A stretch of DNA of 42,594 nucleotides from Pseudomonadota bacterium (GTDB lineage Bacteria > Pseudomonadota > Gammaproteobacteria > Burkholderiales > Burkholderiaceae_E), in contig JAEWFA010000005.1 in the NCBI GenBank assembly GCA_023389055.1, positions 1 to 42,594 on the forward strand. The letters run 5' to 3'. The notes under the pieces were generated by a model. The model ran no database searches and was not told the origin of the DNA. It saw only the letters and a program-made list of their open reading frames with translations. The translations under genes were made by a program, and so were the position numbers. The stretch's first letter is position 1, and the number at the start of each line of letters is the position of its first letter. Shown in pieces: positions 1 to 11,884 of the stretch.

Positions 1-440
1 CCTGCGCCCGGCGCGCCCGGCGCGCCCGGCGAGCGCGCCGCGGCCGGCTCGCGTTCGCGTTCGCGCGCGTAGCCGCCTTCGTCGGCGGCTACGGCGCCGC
101 CCCCCTCTCGCGAGCCGAGCAACTGCATCGACTCGGCGATGATCTCGGTGGTGTAGCGGTCGTGACCGTCCTTGTCCTGCCACTTCCGCGTCTTCAGGCG
201 TCCTTCGACGTAGACCGAACGCCCCTTCTTCAGGTATTCGCCGGCGATCTCGGCAAGCCGGTCGTAGAAGACCACCCGATGCCATTCGGTTTCCTCGCGC
301 TTCTCGCCGCTGGCCTTGTCCTTCCAGTTGCGCGTGGTGGCGATCGTCACGTTGCAGATCGCCGCGCCGCTGGGCGCGAAGCGCGTTTCGGGATCGCGGC
401 CGAGATTGCCGACGACGATCACTTTGTTCACCGATGCCAT
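1..440 (-). CDS. ssb: Single-stranded DNA-binding protein (3' end outside the window)
   Basis: The reading frame begins at the ATG whose first base is 440 and runs leftward off the window, so the C-terminus is not seen. The N-terminus MASVNKVIVVGNLGRDPETR is the classic start of the bacterial SSB OB-fold, and TEWHRVVFYDRLAEIAGEYL and KGRSVYVEGRLKTRKW follow as in E. coli SSB. The fold covers about residues 1-110. After it comes a Gly/Ala/Pro/Arg/Glu-rich linker ending in repeated GAP units at the edge. SSB coats single-stranded DNA in replication, repair and recombination as a tetramer. The acidic tail that recruits partners should lie beyond base 1. The gene sits 32 bases after the MFS gene on the same strand, so co-transcription is possible. 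No LexA-type box was seen. Confidence 0.96.
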   Translation of the reverse strand, partial: MASVNKVIVVGNLGRDPETRFAPSGAAICNVTIATTRNWKDKASGEKREETEWHRVVFYDRLAEIAGEYLKKGRSVYVEGRLKTRKWQDKDGHDRYTTEIIAESMQLLGSREGGGAVAADEGGYAREREREPAAARSPGAPGAPGA

Positions 441-472
441 GCGTTACTCCCGAAAGCGTCGAATCGATTGTG

Positions 473-1687
473 TCATGCCGGTTCGTTCGCCGAGACGGCC
501 GCGGCCCGCGCCGACCCGCGGGCCGAGCGCGGCCAGCGCCGATGCCCGGAGGCGACGAGCAGCCAAAGCGCCATCAACGCCGCGCACGCGACGAACACCG
601 CCGGCCTTCCCCACACCTGCTGCACCCATCCGCCGAGCACGCCCCCGAAGAACAGTCCGAGCGACTGCGTGGTGTTGTACACGCCGAGCGCCGCGCCCTT
701 CGCGTCGACCGGTGCGAGCCGCGAGATCAGCGACGGCAGGCTCGCCTCGAGCACATTGAACCCCGCGAAGAACACGAGGAGCAAGACGGCGAAAGGCAGT
801 AGGCCGCTCGGCTGAGCGACGAGCGCGAGCTGGACGACCAGCACCATCGCGATCGACGCAAGGAAGACGACGCGCAGCTTGCCGCGCCGCTCGCTCCAGA
901 ACAGCGGTGGCAGCATCAGCAGGAACGACAGCAGGACCACCGGCAGGTAGATCTTCCAGTGCTCGCTGACCGGGACGCCGGCCCGATCGGCCAGCCAGGT
1001 GGGCAGCACGACGAACATCGCCATCTGCACCGCATGCAGCGAGAAGATGCCGAAATTCAGCCGCAGCAGGTCGGGCTCGCGCACGACATCGCGCAGCGCC
1101 GTTCGCGATGCGTCGGCGACGATTGCGCGCGGCACCGGCGGCACGACGAAGGCGACGACAGCGATCGCCGCGAGCGCGAGCACGCCGGTGAGCGAGAAGA
1201 TCCCGCCCATGCCGATCGCCTCGTAGAGCAACGGCGCACCGACCAGCGACAGCGCGAAGGTGACGCCGATCGAACCGCCGACCATCGCCATCGCCTTCGT
1301 GCGCTGGCTGTCGCGCGTGCTGTCCGCGACGAAAGCGTTGACCGCGGCCGAGATCGCGCCCGCGCCCTGCAGCGCCCGCCCGATGATGGTGACGACGATG
1401 CCGGTGGCGCCCGCCGCGACGAAACTTCCCAGCGCGAACAGCAGCAGCCCGGCGACGATCACGGGCTTGCGCCCCCAGCGATCGGAGGCCATGCCGAAAG
1501 GAAGTTGCAGCACGGCCTGCGTCAGTCCGTAGATGCCCAGCGCCAGGCCGACGAGCGTCGCATCGTCGCCCCCCGGAATGCCGCGCGCATGAACGGCGAA
1601 CACCGGCAGGATCAGGAACAGACCGAGCATGCGCAGCGCGAAGATCGATGCCAGCGAGACGCTGGCGCGCAGTTCGAGCGGCGTCAT
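473..1687 (-). CDS. MFS transporter (drug/solute efflux type)
   Basis: About 404 residues from the ATG at 1687, starting MTPLELRAS. This start is preferred because the frame upstream is low-complexity and not membrane-like. The protein is strongly hydrophobic, with about 12 transmembrane helices expected for the family. A major-facilitator motif A, GMASDRWGRKP, lies at residues 65-75 in the loop between helices 2 and 3. It resembles YajR-type and other drug:proton antiporters of the inner membrane, but the length leaves no room for the extra C-terminal cytoplasmic domain of YajR. The substrate cannot be told from sequence. It is divergent from uvrA, with 163 bases between starts, and precedes ssb. 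This neighbourhood is common in Burkholderiales and need not mean shared function. Confidence 0.9.
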   Translation of the reverse strand: MTPLELRASVSLASIFALRMLGLFLILPVFAVHARGIPGGDDATLVGLALGIYGLTQAVLQLPFGMASDRWGRKPVIVAGLLLFALGSFVAAGATGIVVTIIGRALQGAGAISAAVNAFVADSTRDSQRTKAMAMVGGSIGVTFALSLVGAPLLYEAIGMGGIFSLTGVLALAAIAVVAFVVPPVPRAIVADASRTALRDVVREPDLLRLNFGIFSLHAVQMAMFVVLPTWLADRAGVPVSEHWKIYLPVVLLSFLLMLPPLFWSERRGKLRVVFLASIAMVLVVQLALVAQPSGLLPFAVLLLVFFAGFNVLEASLPSLISRLAPVDAKGAALGVYNTTQSLGLFFGGVLGGWVQQVWGRPAVFVACAALMALWLLVASGHRRWPRSARGSARAAAVSANEPA

Positions 1688-1850
1688 GTGCGCATCGTCC
1701 CGGGTCGGCGCCGAATCCGACGCGTCGGCGTCACGGGCGGGGCGATCGGGCGCTGCGGGCGAACGGGGGCGGGCGGGGGGCATCGGGCGGCGGTGGGCGA
1801 CCGGGTATATTAGTCGATTGGCCTTCGGCTGCCCGCCGCCCGTTCCCTGC
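1688..1850. promoter_or_regulatory. Divergent intergenic region MFS / uvrA with a candidate -10
   Basis: This 163-base gap separates the starts of the MFS gene and uvrA and must hold both promoters. On the plus strand TATATT at 1806-1811 is a good -10 hexamer about 40 bases before the uvrA ATG. No convincing -35 is seen at 16-18 bases spacing. I looked for a LexA box of the CTGT-N8-ACAG type, since uvrA is SOS-controlled in E. coli, and did not find one. Confidence 0.35.
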
Positions 1851-4838
<2,988 letters not shown>

Positions 4839-4911
4839 AAGGCGCGAAACCCCGCCGGCAGCGACGGCAAGCCGGCCGCTCAGTGAACCGCGTCGCCTCC
4901 GCCGTGCCGGA
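4839..4911. terminator. Short convergent spacer with a weak stem-loop
   Basis: This 73-base gap lies between the convergent ends of uvrA and the aldolase gene. It holds a 6-bp inverted repeat, GCCGGC at 4854-4859 and 4871-4876, with an 11-base loop. There is no T-tract on either strand, so intrinsic termination is doubtful. Nothing else is recognised. Confidence 0.25.
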
Positions 4912-5609
4912 TCAGGTGATGTCGCTCCGATAGCGCGAGAATCGCTCGTGCACCGCGGCCATGGTGGCCGCATCGAGCCGCATCGGCTCCCCGATCTGCA
5001 GCGCCTGCCAGTACATGCGCGCGAGCGCCTCGACCTCGACGGCGAGTTCGAGCGCCGTTTCCAGGCTCGCCCCGAGCGCCACCGTTCCATGCTGCGCGAG
5101 CAGGCACGCGCGCCTTCCTTCGAGCGCGACGCGCGCGTGCTCGGACAGCGCCCGCGTTCCGAAGGTCGCATAGGGCGCGCAGCGGATGTCGTCACCGCCG
5201 GCCACCGCGATCATGTAATGGAAAGCCGGAATGCCCTCGGCGTGGACCCGCGGCAGGCAGGCGAGCGCGGTCGCGAAGGAAGGGTGCGCGTGCACGATCG
5301 CCTGTGCATCGACGCGCGCCGCGTGAAGGTCGCGGTGCAGCCGCCACTCCGAGGAGGGCGCGCGCGTGCCGTGCGAGCGCAGCGGCGATTCGGCCTGTGG
5401 ATCCTCGCCGTCGGGAACGGCGACCGGCAGCCAGACGATGTCGTCGATGCTCATGCGCTCGTAGGCCAGGGCGCTCGGCGTGATGAGCAGGCCGTCCTCG
5501 GCACCGCGGTGCCAGCGCAACGACAGATTTCCGGCGCGACCGGTGTTGATTCCCAGCGGCGTCATTCGCCGTGCGACGTCGACCAGCCAAGCGCGCGCCT
5601 CGTCCTCGG

Positions 5610-5613
<4 letters not shown>
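4912..5613 (-). CDS. Class II aldolase, FucA-like (probable DHAP-shunt aldolase acting after MtnA)
   Basis: A 233-residue protein of the class II aldolase/adducin family. It resembles E. coli L-fuculose-1-phosphate aldolase through its length: GINTGRAGNLSLR (21-33), LLITPSALAYE (42-52), PSSEWRLH (86-93), VHAHP (107-111), GIPAFHYMIAVAGG (127-140) and CAPYATFGTRALSEH (145-159). The zinc ligands and catalytic Glu expected from FucA are present as E89, H108, H110 and H175. Its ATG overlaps the mtnA stop (ATGA), so the two are translated together. In organisms with the DHAP shunt, MtnA makes 5-methylthioribulose- or 5-deoxyribulose-1-phosphate and a FucA-like aldolase splits it to dihydroxyacetone phosphate and an aldehyde. 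That role is inferred here from linkage. MtnB dehydratase belongs to the same superfamily, but the FucA-type signatures argue against it. Confidence 0.82.
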
Positions 5614-6791
<1,178 letters not shown>

Positions 6792-6861
6792 GGCTCAGGA
6801 TCCCTTCGCCCCGGCGCGGTACCATCCGCCGCGTTCCAGTCTAATCGATGACATCCGGCGC

Positions 6862-7614
6862 ATGAGTCTCTCGCTGATGTCAGCGTTCCTGCTCGGGCTG
6901 TTCGGCGGCGTCCACTGCGCGTCGATGTGCGGCGGAATCGTCGCACTGCTCGGCGCTCGGCATCGGATGATGCCGCTGCGCGTGCAGCCCGGCGGCGCCG
7001 CAGTAGCGGCGATGCAATCGGGCGCGCTGCTCCAATTCGCGTACAACGCCGGCCGCATCGGCAGTTATGCCGTGGCCGGCGCGATCGCCGGCGCGGTTGG
7101 CTCGGCCGCCTGGATGGCCGAGCGCGTGCTCCCGGTGCAGCAGGCGAGTTTCGTCGCTGCAAATCTCGTGCTCGTCGTGCTCGGCCTGGCGCTCACCGGC
7201 GGATTTCGACGGCTGCGCGTGCTCGAGCGCGTCGGCGTCGGCGCCTGGAGACGCATCGCTCCGGCGGCTTCGCGCTTGCTCGGGGCCACCAGCGTGTCCG
7301 GTGCTTTCGCGGCGGGCGCCGCCTGGGGCTGGGTCCCCTGCGGCATGGTGTACGGAGTGCTCGCCGCGGCGCTCGTCTCGGGCAGCGCGGTCGACGGGGC
7401 GCTGCTGATGCTGGCCTTCGGCGCCGGAACGCTGCCGAACCTGCTGGCGCTGGGCCTGGCCGCGAATCGCGCGTCGCGGTGGCTCGCGCGTCCCGGCGCC
7501 CGTCTGCTCGCCGGGGTTCTGATCGTCGCCTTCGGCGTTGCCGGCCTCGCGCGTATCGATCCGATCGCGCATCTGCACCAGGCGGTCGACGTGTGCGTGC
7601 AGTGGTTCCGATGA
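6862..7614 (+). CDS. TauE/SafE (UreH-like) membrane protein of the cbb3 oxidase cluster
   Basis: About 250 residues from the ATG at 6862, chosen because MSLSLMSAFLLGLFGG begins the first membrane helix; an upstream ATG at 6748 would overlap mtnA antisense. The protein is almost wholly hydrophobic, with roughly six membrane segments. Near the N-terminus, GGVHCASMCGG (residues 15-25; H18, C19, C23) looks like a metal-binding site in the first helix. A second conserved block is AWGWVPCGMVYGVL. Such proteins are annotated as sulfite exporter TauE/SafE or UreH-domain proteins and often adjoin ccoI. A part in copper handling for the oxidase is an inference from location and the Cys/His motif. Its stop overlaps the ccoI start (ATGA). 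Confidence 0.85.
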   Translation: MSLSLMSAFLLGLFGGVHCASMCGGIVALLGARHRMMPLRVQPGGAAVAAMQSGALLQFAYNAGRIGSYAVAGAIAGAVGSAAWMAERVLPVQQASFVAANLVLVVLGLALTGGFRRLRVLERVGVGAWRRIAPAASRLLGATSVSGAFAAGAAWGWVPCGMVYGVLAAALVSGSAVDGALLMLAFGAGTLPNLLALGLAANRASRWLARPGARLLAGVLIVAFGVAGLARIDPIAHLHQAVDVCVQWFR

Positions 7615-10142
7615 CCGCAACGCCCTGCTTCCACTGCGGTGAAGCGATCGATCGACGCGGCGCCTGGCGCACGACGGTCGACGGCGTCGAACGCGAGATG
7701 TGCTGCGCGGGCTGCCGCGCGGTAGCGCAGGCGATCGTCGCCGGGGGCCTGTCCGACTACTACCGGACGCGCACGCAACCGGCGGCAGCCGGCGCACTGC
7801 CCCAAGGCCTCGACGCGCTGCGAATCTGGGACGACGACGAAGTGCAGGCGCGCTTCGTGCGCGCCGGCGACGACGACCGCGAAGCGACGCTGCTCGTCGA
7901 CGGAATGCGCTGCGGCGCCTGCGCCTGGCTGCTCGAGCAGACGCTGCAGCGACAGCCGGGCGTCGTCGGAGCGTCGGTGAACCTGGCCACCGAGCGCGCG
8001 ACGGTCCGCTGGAATCCGGCGACGACGCAACTCTCGCGGCTGCTCGAGGCGATCGGGCGCATCGGATACGCCGCACGTCCATTCGATGCGCGCGGGCGCG
8101 AACAGCAGATCCAGCGCACGACGAAAACGCTGTTCCGGCGCCTGTTCGTCGCCACGCTCGCAATGATGCAGGTGATGATGTACGCGTTCCCGTCGTACAT
8201 CGCCGCACCCGGCGAGATCGAGCCGGCGCACGAATCGCTGATGCGCTGGGCCAGCCTGCTGCTCACCGTCCCCGTCGTCTTCTATTCCGCCACGCCGTTC
8301 CTCGCCGGCGCCTGGCGCGACCTTCGCGCCCGCAGCCTCGGCATGGACGTCCCCGTGACGATCGGCGTTCTTGCGGCGTTCGCCGCCAGCGTGCACTCGA
8401 CCGTCGTCGGGCACGGCGAGGTCTACTTCGACTCGGTGACGATGTTCGTCTGCCTGCTGCTCGCCGCACGCTACGTGGAATGGATCGCGCGACGCCGCGC
8501 GGGCCGCGCGATCGACGCGGTTGCCGCCGCCGCGCCCGACTCGGCCGACCGCATCGATTCGCTGACCGGCGAGATCGAGCGCGTGCCGGCCACGCGCCTG
8601 GCGCCCGGCGATCGTTTCCGCGTATCGGTGGGCGAGCGCATCGCCGTCGATGCCCGCATCGTCGAGGGCCGCACCGCGATCGACGCATCGCTGCTCACCG
8701 GCGAGTCGATCCCGGTGGCGCGCGACTGCGGCGACGAGGTGCCGGGCGGAGCGGTGAACGCCGGCAACGCCTTCGTCGCGCAGGCGATGCGCATCAGCAG
8801 CGAAAGCGCGATCTCGGCCATCGAACGGCTGATCGACCGCGCCGCTGTCGACAAGCCGCGACTGGCGGGGCTCGCCGAGCGCGTCGCGCGCGTGTTCGTC
8901 GCGATGCTGTTGCTGCTCGCGGCCGGCGTCTGGCTCGCGTGGATGCAGATCGATCCGTCGCGCGCGGCACCGATCGCGATCGCCGTACTCGTCGTCTCTT
9001 GCCCGTGCGCGCTGTCGATGGCAATGCCGGCCGCGCTGGCGGCCGCCACCGGGGCGGCGATCCGCCGCGGCATCCTGGTCGCGCGCGGCGACGCGCTCGA
9101 GCGCATCGCCGGCTGCACGGACGTAGTCTTCGACAAGACCGGCACGCTGACCGAAGGGCGCCCCGAGGTCATCGGTGTCGCGCCGCTTGCGCCGACGCTC
9201 GAGGATGCCCGACGCATCGATGTCGACCACGGCTACGACAGCGACGATGCGCGCAACGCGCTCGCGATCGCCGCTGCGCTCGAGTCGGGGCAGAAGCATC
9301 CGCTCGCCGCGGCGATCCTGCACGCCGCGGAGGCGGCCGGCGCCGCCGCACGTCGCACCGACGCCCCGCCCGTCACCGCGCCCGGCCTCGGCGTGCAAGC
9401 GTCGATCGACGGACGCCGCTACCGTCTCGGCGCCGAGCGCTTCGTCGCCGAATGGCACCCCCATTCACCCTTGCCCCTTCACCCTTCCCCTTCCTCAACG
9501 GTCTGGCTCGTCGACGAGCGACGTCCGATCGCACGCATCGATCTGCGCGATCGCCTGCGCGACGAAGCGCAGGACGTCGTCGATGCGCTGACCGCACGAG
9601 GCCTGCGCGTGCACCTGCTCTCCGGCGACCGCGCTTCGAGCGTGCGCGCCGTCGCGCACGAACTGGGAATCGGGCACCACGGCGCCGACGCGAGCCCCGC
9701 CGACAAGCTCGAATACGTGCGCGCGCTGCAGCGCGACGCGCGACGCGTCGCGATGATCGGCGACGGCATCAACGATGCGCCGGTACTCGCCGCCGCCGAC
9801 GTTTCGGTGGCGGTCGGCGAGGCGACTTCGCTCGCGCGCACCGCCGCCTCGGTCGTCCTGCTCGGCGGCTCGCTGCGCGAACTCGTCGCGCTGCACGAGC
9901 TCTCCCGGCGTACCCGGCGCGTGGTGCGGCAGAACCTGCGCTGGGCGCTGGCCTACAATGCCGCCGCGATTCCGGCCGCGGCGCTCGGTTGGGTGCCTCC
10001 GTGGCTCGCCGCGCTGGGAATGACGACCAGCTCGCTGCTCGTCGTGCTCAACGCGCTTCGACTGATCCCGGCCGTCCGACCGCGGACGCAGCGCTCGGCC
10101 GCCGCACCCGCTGCGGCAAGCCGCGCGGCGGCGCACGCGTGA
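7611..10142 (+). CDS. ccoI: Copper-exporting P1B-type ATPase for cbb3 oxidase maturation
   Basis: An 843-residue heavy-metal P-type ATPase of the CcoI/FixI type. The N-terminus has Cys-rich CFHCG and CCAGC motifs (residues 6-35), typical of CcoI, then a heavy-metal-associated domain with GMRCGACAW. Membrane segments follow. The actuator loop has LLTGES, the transport site is C464-P-C466, the phosphorylation motif DKTGT starts at D508, and GDGINDAP starts at 717. CcoI moves copper to the periplasmic side for the CuB centre of cbb3 oxidase. Its start overlaps the TauE-like gene and its end overlaps ccoS, so the three form one translation unit. In the ATP-binding domain, around residues 617-628, an in-frame stretch rich in His, Pro, Ser and Leu is encoded by degenerate heptamer repeats seen elsewhere in the window; it looks like an insertion in a surface loop. 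Confidence 0.97.
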   Translation: MTATPCFHCGEAIDRRGAWRTTVDGVEREMCCAGCRAVAQAIVAGGLSDYYRTRTQPAAAGALPQGLDALRIWDDDEVQARFVRAGDDDREATLLVDGMRCGACAWLLEQTLQRQPGVVGASVNLATERATVRWNPATTQLSRLLEAIGRIGYAARPFDARGREQQIQRTTKTLFRRLFVATLAMMQVMMYAFPSYIAAPGEIEPAHESLMRWASLLLTVPVVFYSATPFLAGAWRDLRARSLGMDVPVTIGVLAAFAASVHSTVVGHGEVYFDSVTMFVCLLLAARYVEWIARRRAGRAIDAVAAAAPDSADRIDSLTGEIERVPATRLAPGDRFRVSVGERIAVDARIVEGRTAIDASLLTGESIPVARDCGDEVPGGAVNAGNAFVAQAMRISSESAISAIERLIDRAAVDKPRLAGLAERVARVFVAMLLLLAAGVWLAWMQIDPSRAAPIAIAVLVVSCPCALSMAMPAALAAATGAAIRRGILVARGDALERIAGCTDVVFDKTGTLTEGRPEVIGVAPLAPTLEDARRIDVDHGYDSDDARNALAIAAALESGQKHPLAAAILHAAEAAGAAARRTDAPPVTAPGLGVQASIDGRRYRLGAERFVAEWHPHSPLPLHPSPSSTVWLVDERRPIARIDLRDRLRDEAQDVVDALTARGLRVHLLSGDRASSVRAVAHELGIGHHGADASPADKLEYVRALQRDARRVAMIGDGINDAPVLAAADVSVAVGEATSLARTAASVVLLGGSLRELVALHELSRRTRRVVRQNLRWALAYNAAAIPAAALGWVPPWLAALGMTTSSLLVVLNALRLIPAVRPRTQRSAAAPAAASRAAAHA
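9461..9494 (+). repeat. Degenerate CCCTTCA-type heptamer repeat inside ccoI
   Basis: The 34 bases at 9461-9494 are built of imperfect 7-base units (ATTCACC, CTTGCCC, CTTCACC, CTTCCCC). They are read in frame as His/Pro/Ser/Leu residues in the nucleotide-binding domain of CcoI. The same units form the inverted repeat at 16863-16961. The local base pattern, runs of C and CTT with few CG steps, differs sharply from the flanking CG-rich coding sequence. Confidence 0.7.
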
Positions 10143-10321
10143 TGGAAGCGTTGTTCCTGCTCGTGCCGTTGAGCGTGGGCATCGTCGCGCTCGCCGCGTG
10201 GATCTTCCTGCGCATGTCCGACAGCGGGCAATTCGACGACATGGAAGGGCCGGCGCACAGCATCCTGCACGACGACGATCGGCCGGCGTCCGGCGGCGGC
10301 GGCAAAGACGAAGCGGTTTGA
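10142..10321 (+). CDS. ccoS: cbb3-type cytochrome oxidase assembly protein CcoS
   Basis: A 59-residue protein starting at the ATG at 10142, inside the ccoI stop (TGATG overlap). One N-terminal membrane helix (about residues 3-23, LFLLVPLSVGIVALAAWIFL) is followed by SDSGQFDDMEGPAHSIL and an acidic, Gly-rich tail. This is the standard FixS/CcoS pattern, including the conserved GQFDD-D/E-GPA block. CcoS is required for inserting redox cofactors, copper in particular, into the CcoN subunit. Its small size and position directly after ccoI fit the family. Confidence 0.95.
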   Translation: MEALFLLVPLSVGIVALAAWIFLRMSDSGQFDDMEGPAHSILHDDDRPASGGGGKDEAV

Positions 10322-10359
10322 CTCAAGGCAAATTCAATGGACATCGTGCTTCCGATAAT
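10318..10359 (+). promoter_or_regulatory. Candidate FNR/Anr-activated class II promoter for ccoN
   Basis: At 10318-10331 the sequence TTGACTCAAGGCAA is a degenerate FNR/Anr dyad (consensus TTGAT-N4-ATCAA; strong left half, weaker right half CAA). GATAAT at 10354-10359 is a 5-of-6 match to the -10 hexamer. If transcription starts near 10366, the dyad centre at 10324.5 falls at -41.5, exactly the spacing for class II FNR activation. The left half overlaps the end of ccoS. A Shine-Dalgarno-like AGGGGA at 10373-10378 precedes the ccoN ATG at 10384. Low-oxygen induction of cbb3 oxidases by FNR/Anr is known; this site itself is a prediction. Confidence 0.55.
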
Positions 10360-10383
10360 TCAGTTCTTGTTCAGGGGAATGGC

Positions 10384-11862
10384 ATGACCACAGTTGCGAT
10401 CGGCGCTTCCGGCGCTTCCGGCGCTTCCGGAATCTCCAACGCCGCAACGACCTACAACTACAAGGTCGTGCGTCAGTTCGCCGTGATGACCGTCGTCTGG
10501 GGCGTGGTCGGCATGCTGGTCGGCGTGTGGATCGCCGCCGAACTGGCCTGGCCGCAACTGAACATGGACATCCCGTGGCTCACGTACAGCCGGCTTCGCC
10601 CGCTGCACACGAACGCGGTGATCTTCGCCTTCGGCGGCAGCGCGCTGTTCGCCACCTCGTACTTCGTCGTGCAGCGCACCTGCCAGGTACCGCTGTTCGC
10701 ACCGAAGCTCGCTGCCTTCTCGTTCTGGGGCTGGCAGGCGGTGATCGTCGCCGCGGCGATCACGCTGCCGTTGGGCCTGTCCACGACGAAGGAGTACGCC
10801 GAACTCGAGTGGCCGATCGACGTGCTGATCGCCCTGGTGTGGATCGCCTACGCGATCGTCTTCTTCGGAACGATCGCGAAACGCAAGACGCCGCACATCT
10901 ACGTGGCGAACTGGTTCTTCGGAGCCTACGTCATCACCATCGCGGTGCTGCACATCGTCAACAGCGCCGCGCTGCCCGTCACCTGGACGAAGTCGTATTC
11001 CGCGTACGCCGGCGTGCAGGACGCGATGGTGCAATGGTGGTACGGCCATAACGCGGTGGGCTTCTTCCTCACCGCGGGCTTCCTGGGGATGATGTACTAC
11101 TTCATTCCGAAGCAGGCCGAGCGTCCCGTCTATTCGTACCGGCTGTCGATCGTGCACTTCTGGGCGCTGATCTTCACGTACATGTGGGCCGGCCCGCACC
11201 ACCTTCACTACACGGCGCTGCCCGACTGGGCACAGAGCGTGGGAATGGTGTTCTCGCTGATCCTGCTCGCGCCGTCGTGGGGCGGCATGATCAACGGGAT
11301 CATGACGTTGTCGGGTGCCTGGCACAAGCTGCGCGAAGACCCGATCCTGAAGTTCCTCGTCGTGTCGCTGTCGTTCTACGGCATGTCGACCTTCGAGGGC
11401 CCGATGATGTCGATCAAGACGGTCAACGCGCTGTCCCACTACACCGACTGGACCGTCGGCCACGTGCACTCCGGCGCGCTCGGCTGGGTCGGCTTCATCA
11501 CGATGGGCTCGATCTACTACCTGATCCCGCGCCTGTTCGGCCGTACGCAGATGTACAGCGTACGGCTCATCGAGACGCACTTCTGGGTCTCGACGATCGG
11601 CGTGGTGCTCTACATCGCAGCGCTGTGGATCGCCGGCGTCACGCAGGGCCTGATGTGGCGCGCAACGAACGTCGACGGCACGCTCACCTACGCGTTCGTC
11701 GAATCGGTGAAGGCTTCGTACCCGTACTGGTACATCCGCTTCGCGGGCGGACTGCTCTATCTCGGCGGGATGTTGCTGATGCTCTACAACTGCCTGATGA
11801 CGATCCGCTCCGGCAAGGCCGTCGACGCGCCGGTTCCGGCGGTCGTTCCCGCGCACGCCTGA
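10384..11862 (+). CDS. ccoN: cbb3-type cytochrome c oxidase subunit I
   Basis: A 492-residue multi-pass membrane protein, the catalytic subunit that reduces oxygen at a haem b3-CuB centre. The length equals a typical CcoN. Histidine ligands of the haem-copper superfamily appear in order: RPLHTNAVIF (H75), WWYGHNAVGFF, AGPHHLHYTALPDW and VGHVHSGALGW. GPMMSIKTVNALSHYTDWT and LWIAGVTQGLMWRA are family-typical. The start at 10384 follows a good Shine-Dalgarno sequence. The short N-terminal extension carries three perfect 9-base repeats giving GASGASGASG before the conserved YNYKVVRQFA. It is the first subunit gene after a candidate FNR-type promoter and is followed after 22 bases by ccoO. Confidence 0.98.
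   Translation: MTTVAIGASGASGASGISNAATTYNYKVVRQFAVMTVVWGVVGMLVGVWIAAELAWPQLNMDIPWLTYSRLRPLHTNAVIFAFGGSALFATSYFVVQRTCQVPLFAPKLAAFSFWGWQAVIVAAAITLPLGLSTTKEYAELEWPIDVLIALVWIAYAIVFFGTIAKRKTPHIYVANWFFGAYVITIAVLHIVNSAALPVTWTKSYSAYAGVQDAMVQWWYGHNAVGFFLTAGFLGMMYYFIPKQAERPVYSYRLSIVHFWALIFTYMWAGPHHLHYTALPDWAQSVGMVFSLILLAPSWGGMINGIMTLSGAWHKLREDPILKFLVVSLSFYGMSTFEGPMMSIKTVNALSHYTDWTVGHVHSGALGWVGFITMGSIYYLIPRLFGRTQMYSVRLIETHFWVSTIGVVLYIAALWIAGVTQGLMWRATNVDGTLTYAFVESVKASYPYWYIRFAGGLLYLGGMLLMLYNCLMTIRSGKAVDAPVPAVVPAHA
10402..10428 (+). repeat. Three perfect 9-bp tandem repeats at the ccoN 5' end
   Basis: The unit GGCGCTTCC occurs three times in a row, in frame, encoding Gly-Ala-Ser triplets in the cytoplasmic N-terminal tail of CcoN. 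Because the unit is a multiple of three, copy-number change would alter tail length without breaking the frame. Confidence 0.85.
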
Positions 11863-11884
11863 AGCACCGAGCCGAGACAAGGAA

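Noticed and set aside
1688..1850. LexA/SOS box controlling uvrA
   Set aside because: No CTGT-N8-ACAG or close variant was found in the divergent region or just before ssb.
8941..9700. Possible frameshift or damage in ccoI at the odd His/Pro/Ser stretch
   Set aside because: The frame is intact on both sides, with DKTGT before it and GDGINDAP after it. The stretch is an in-frame insertion, not a break.
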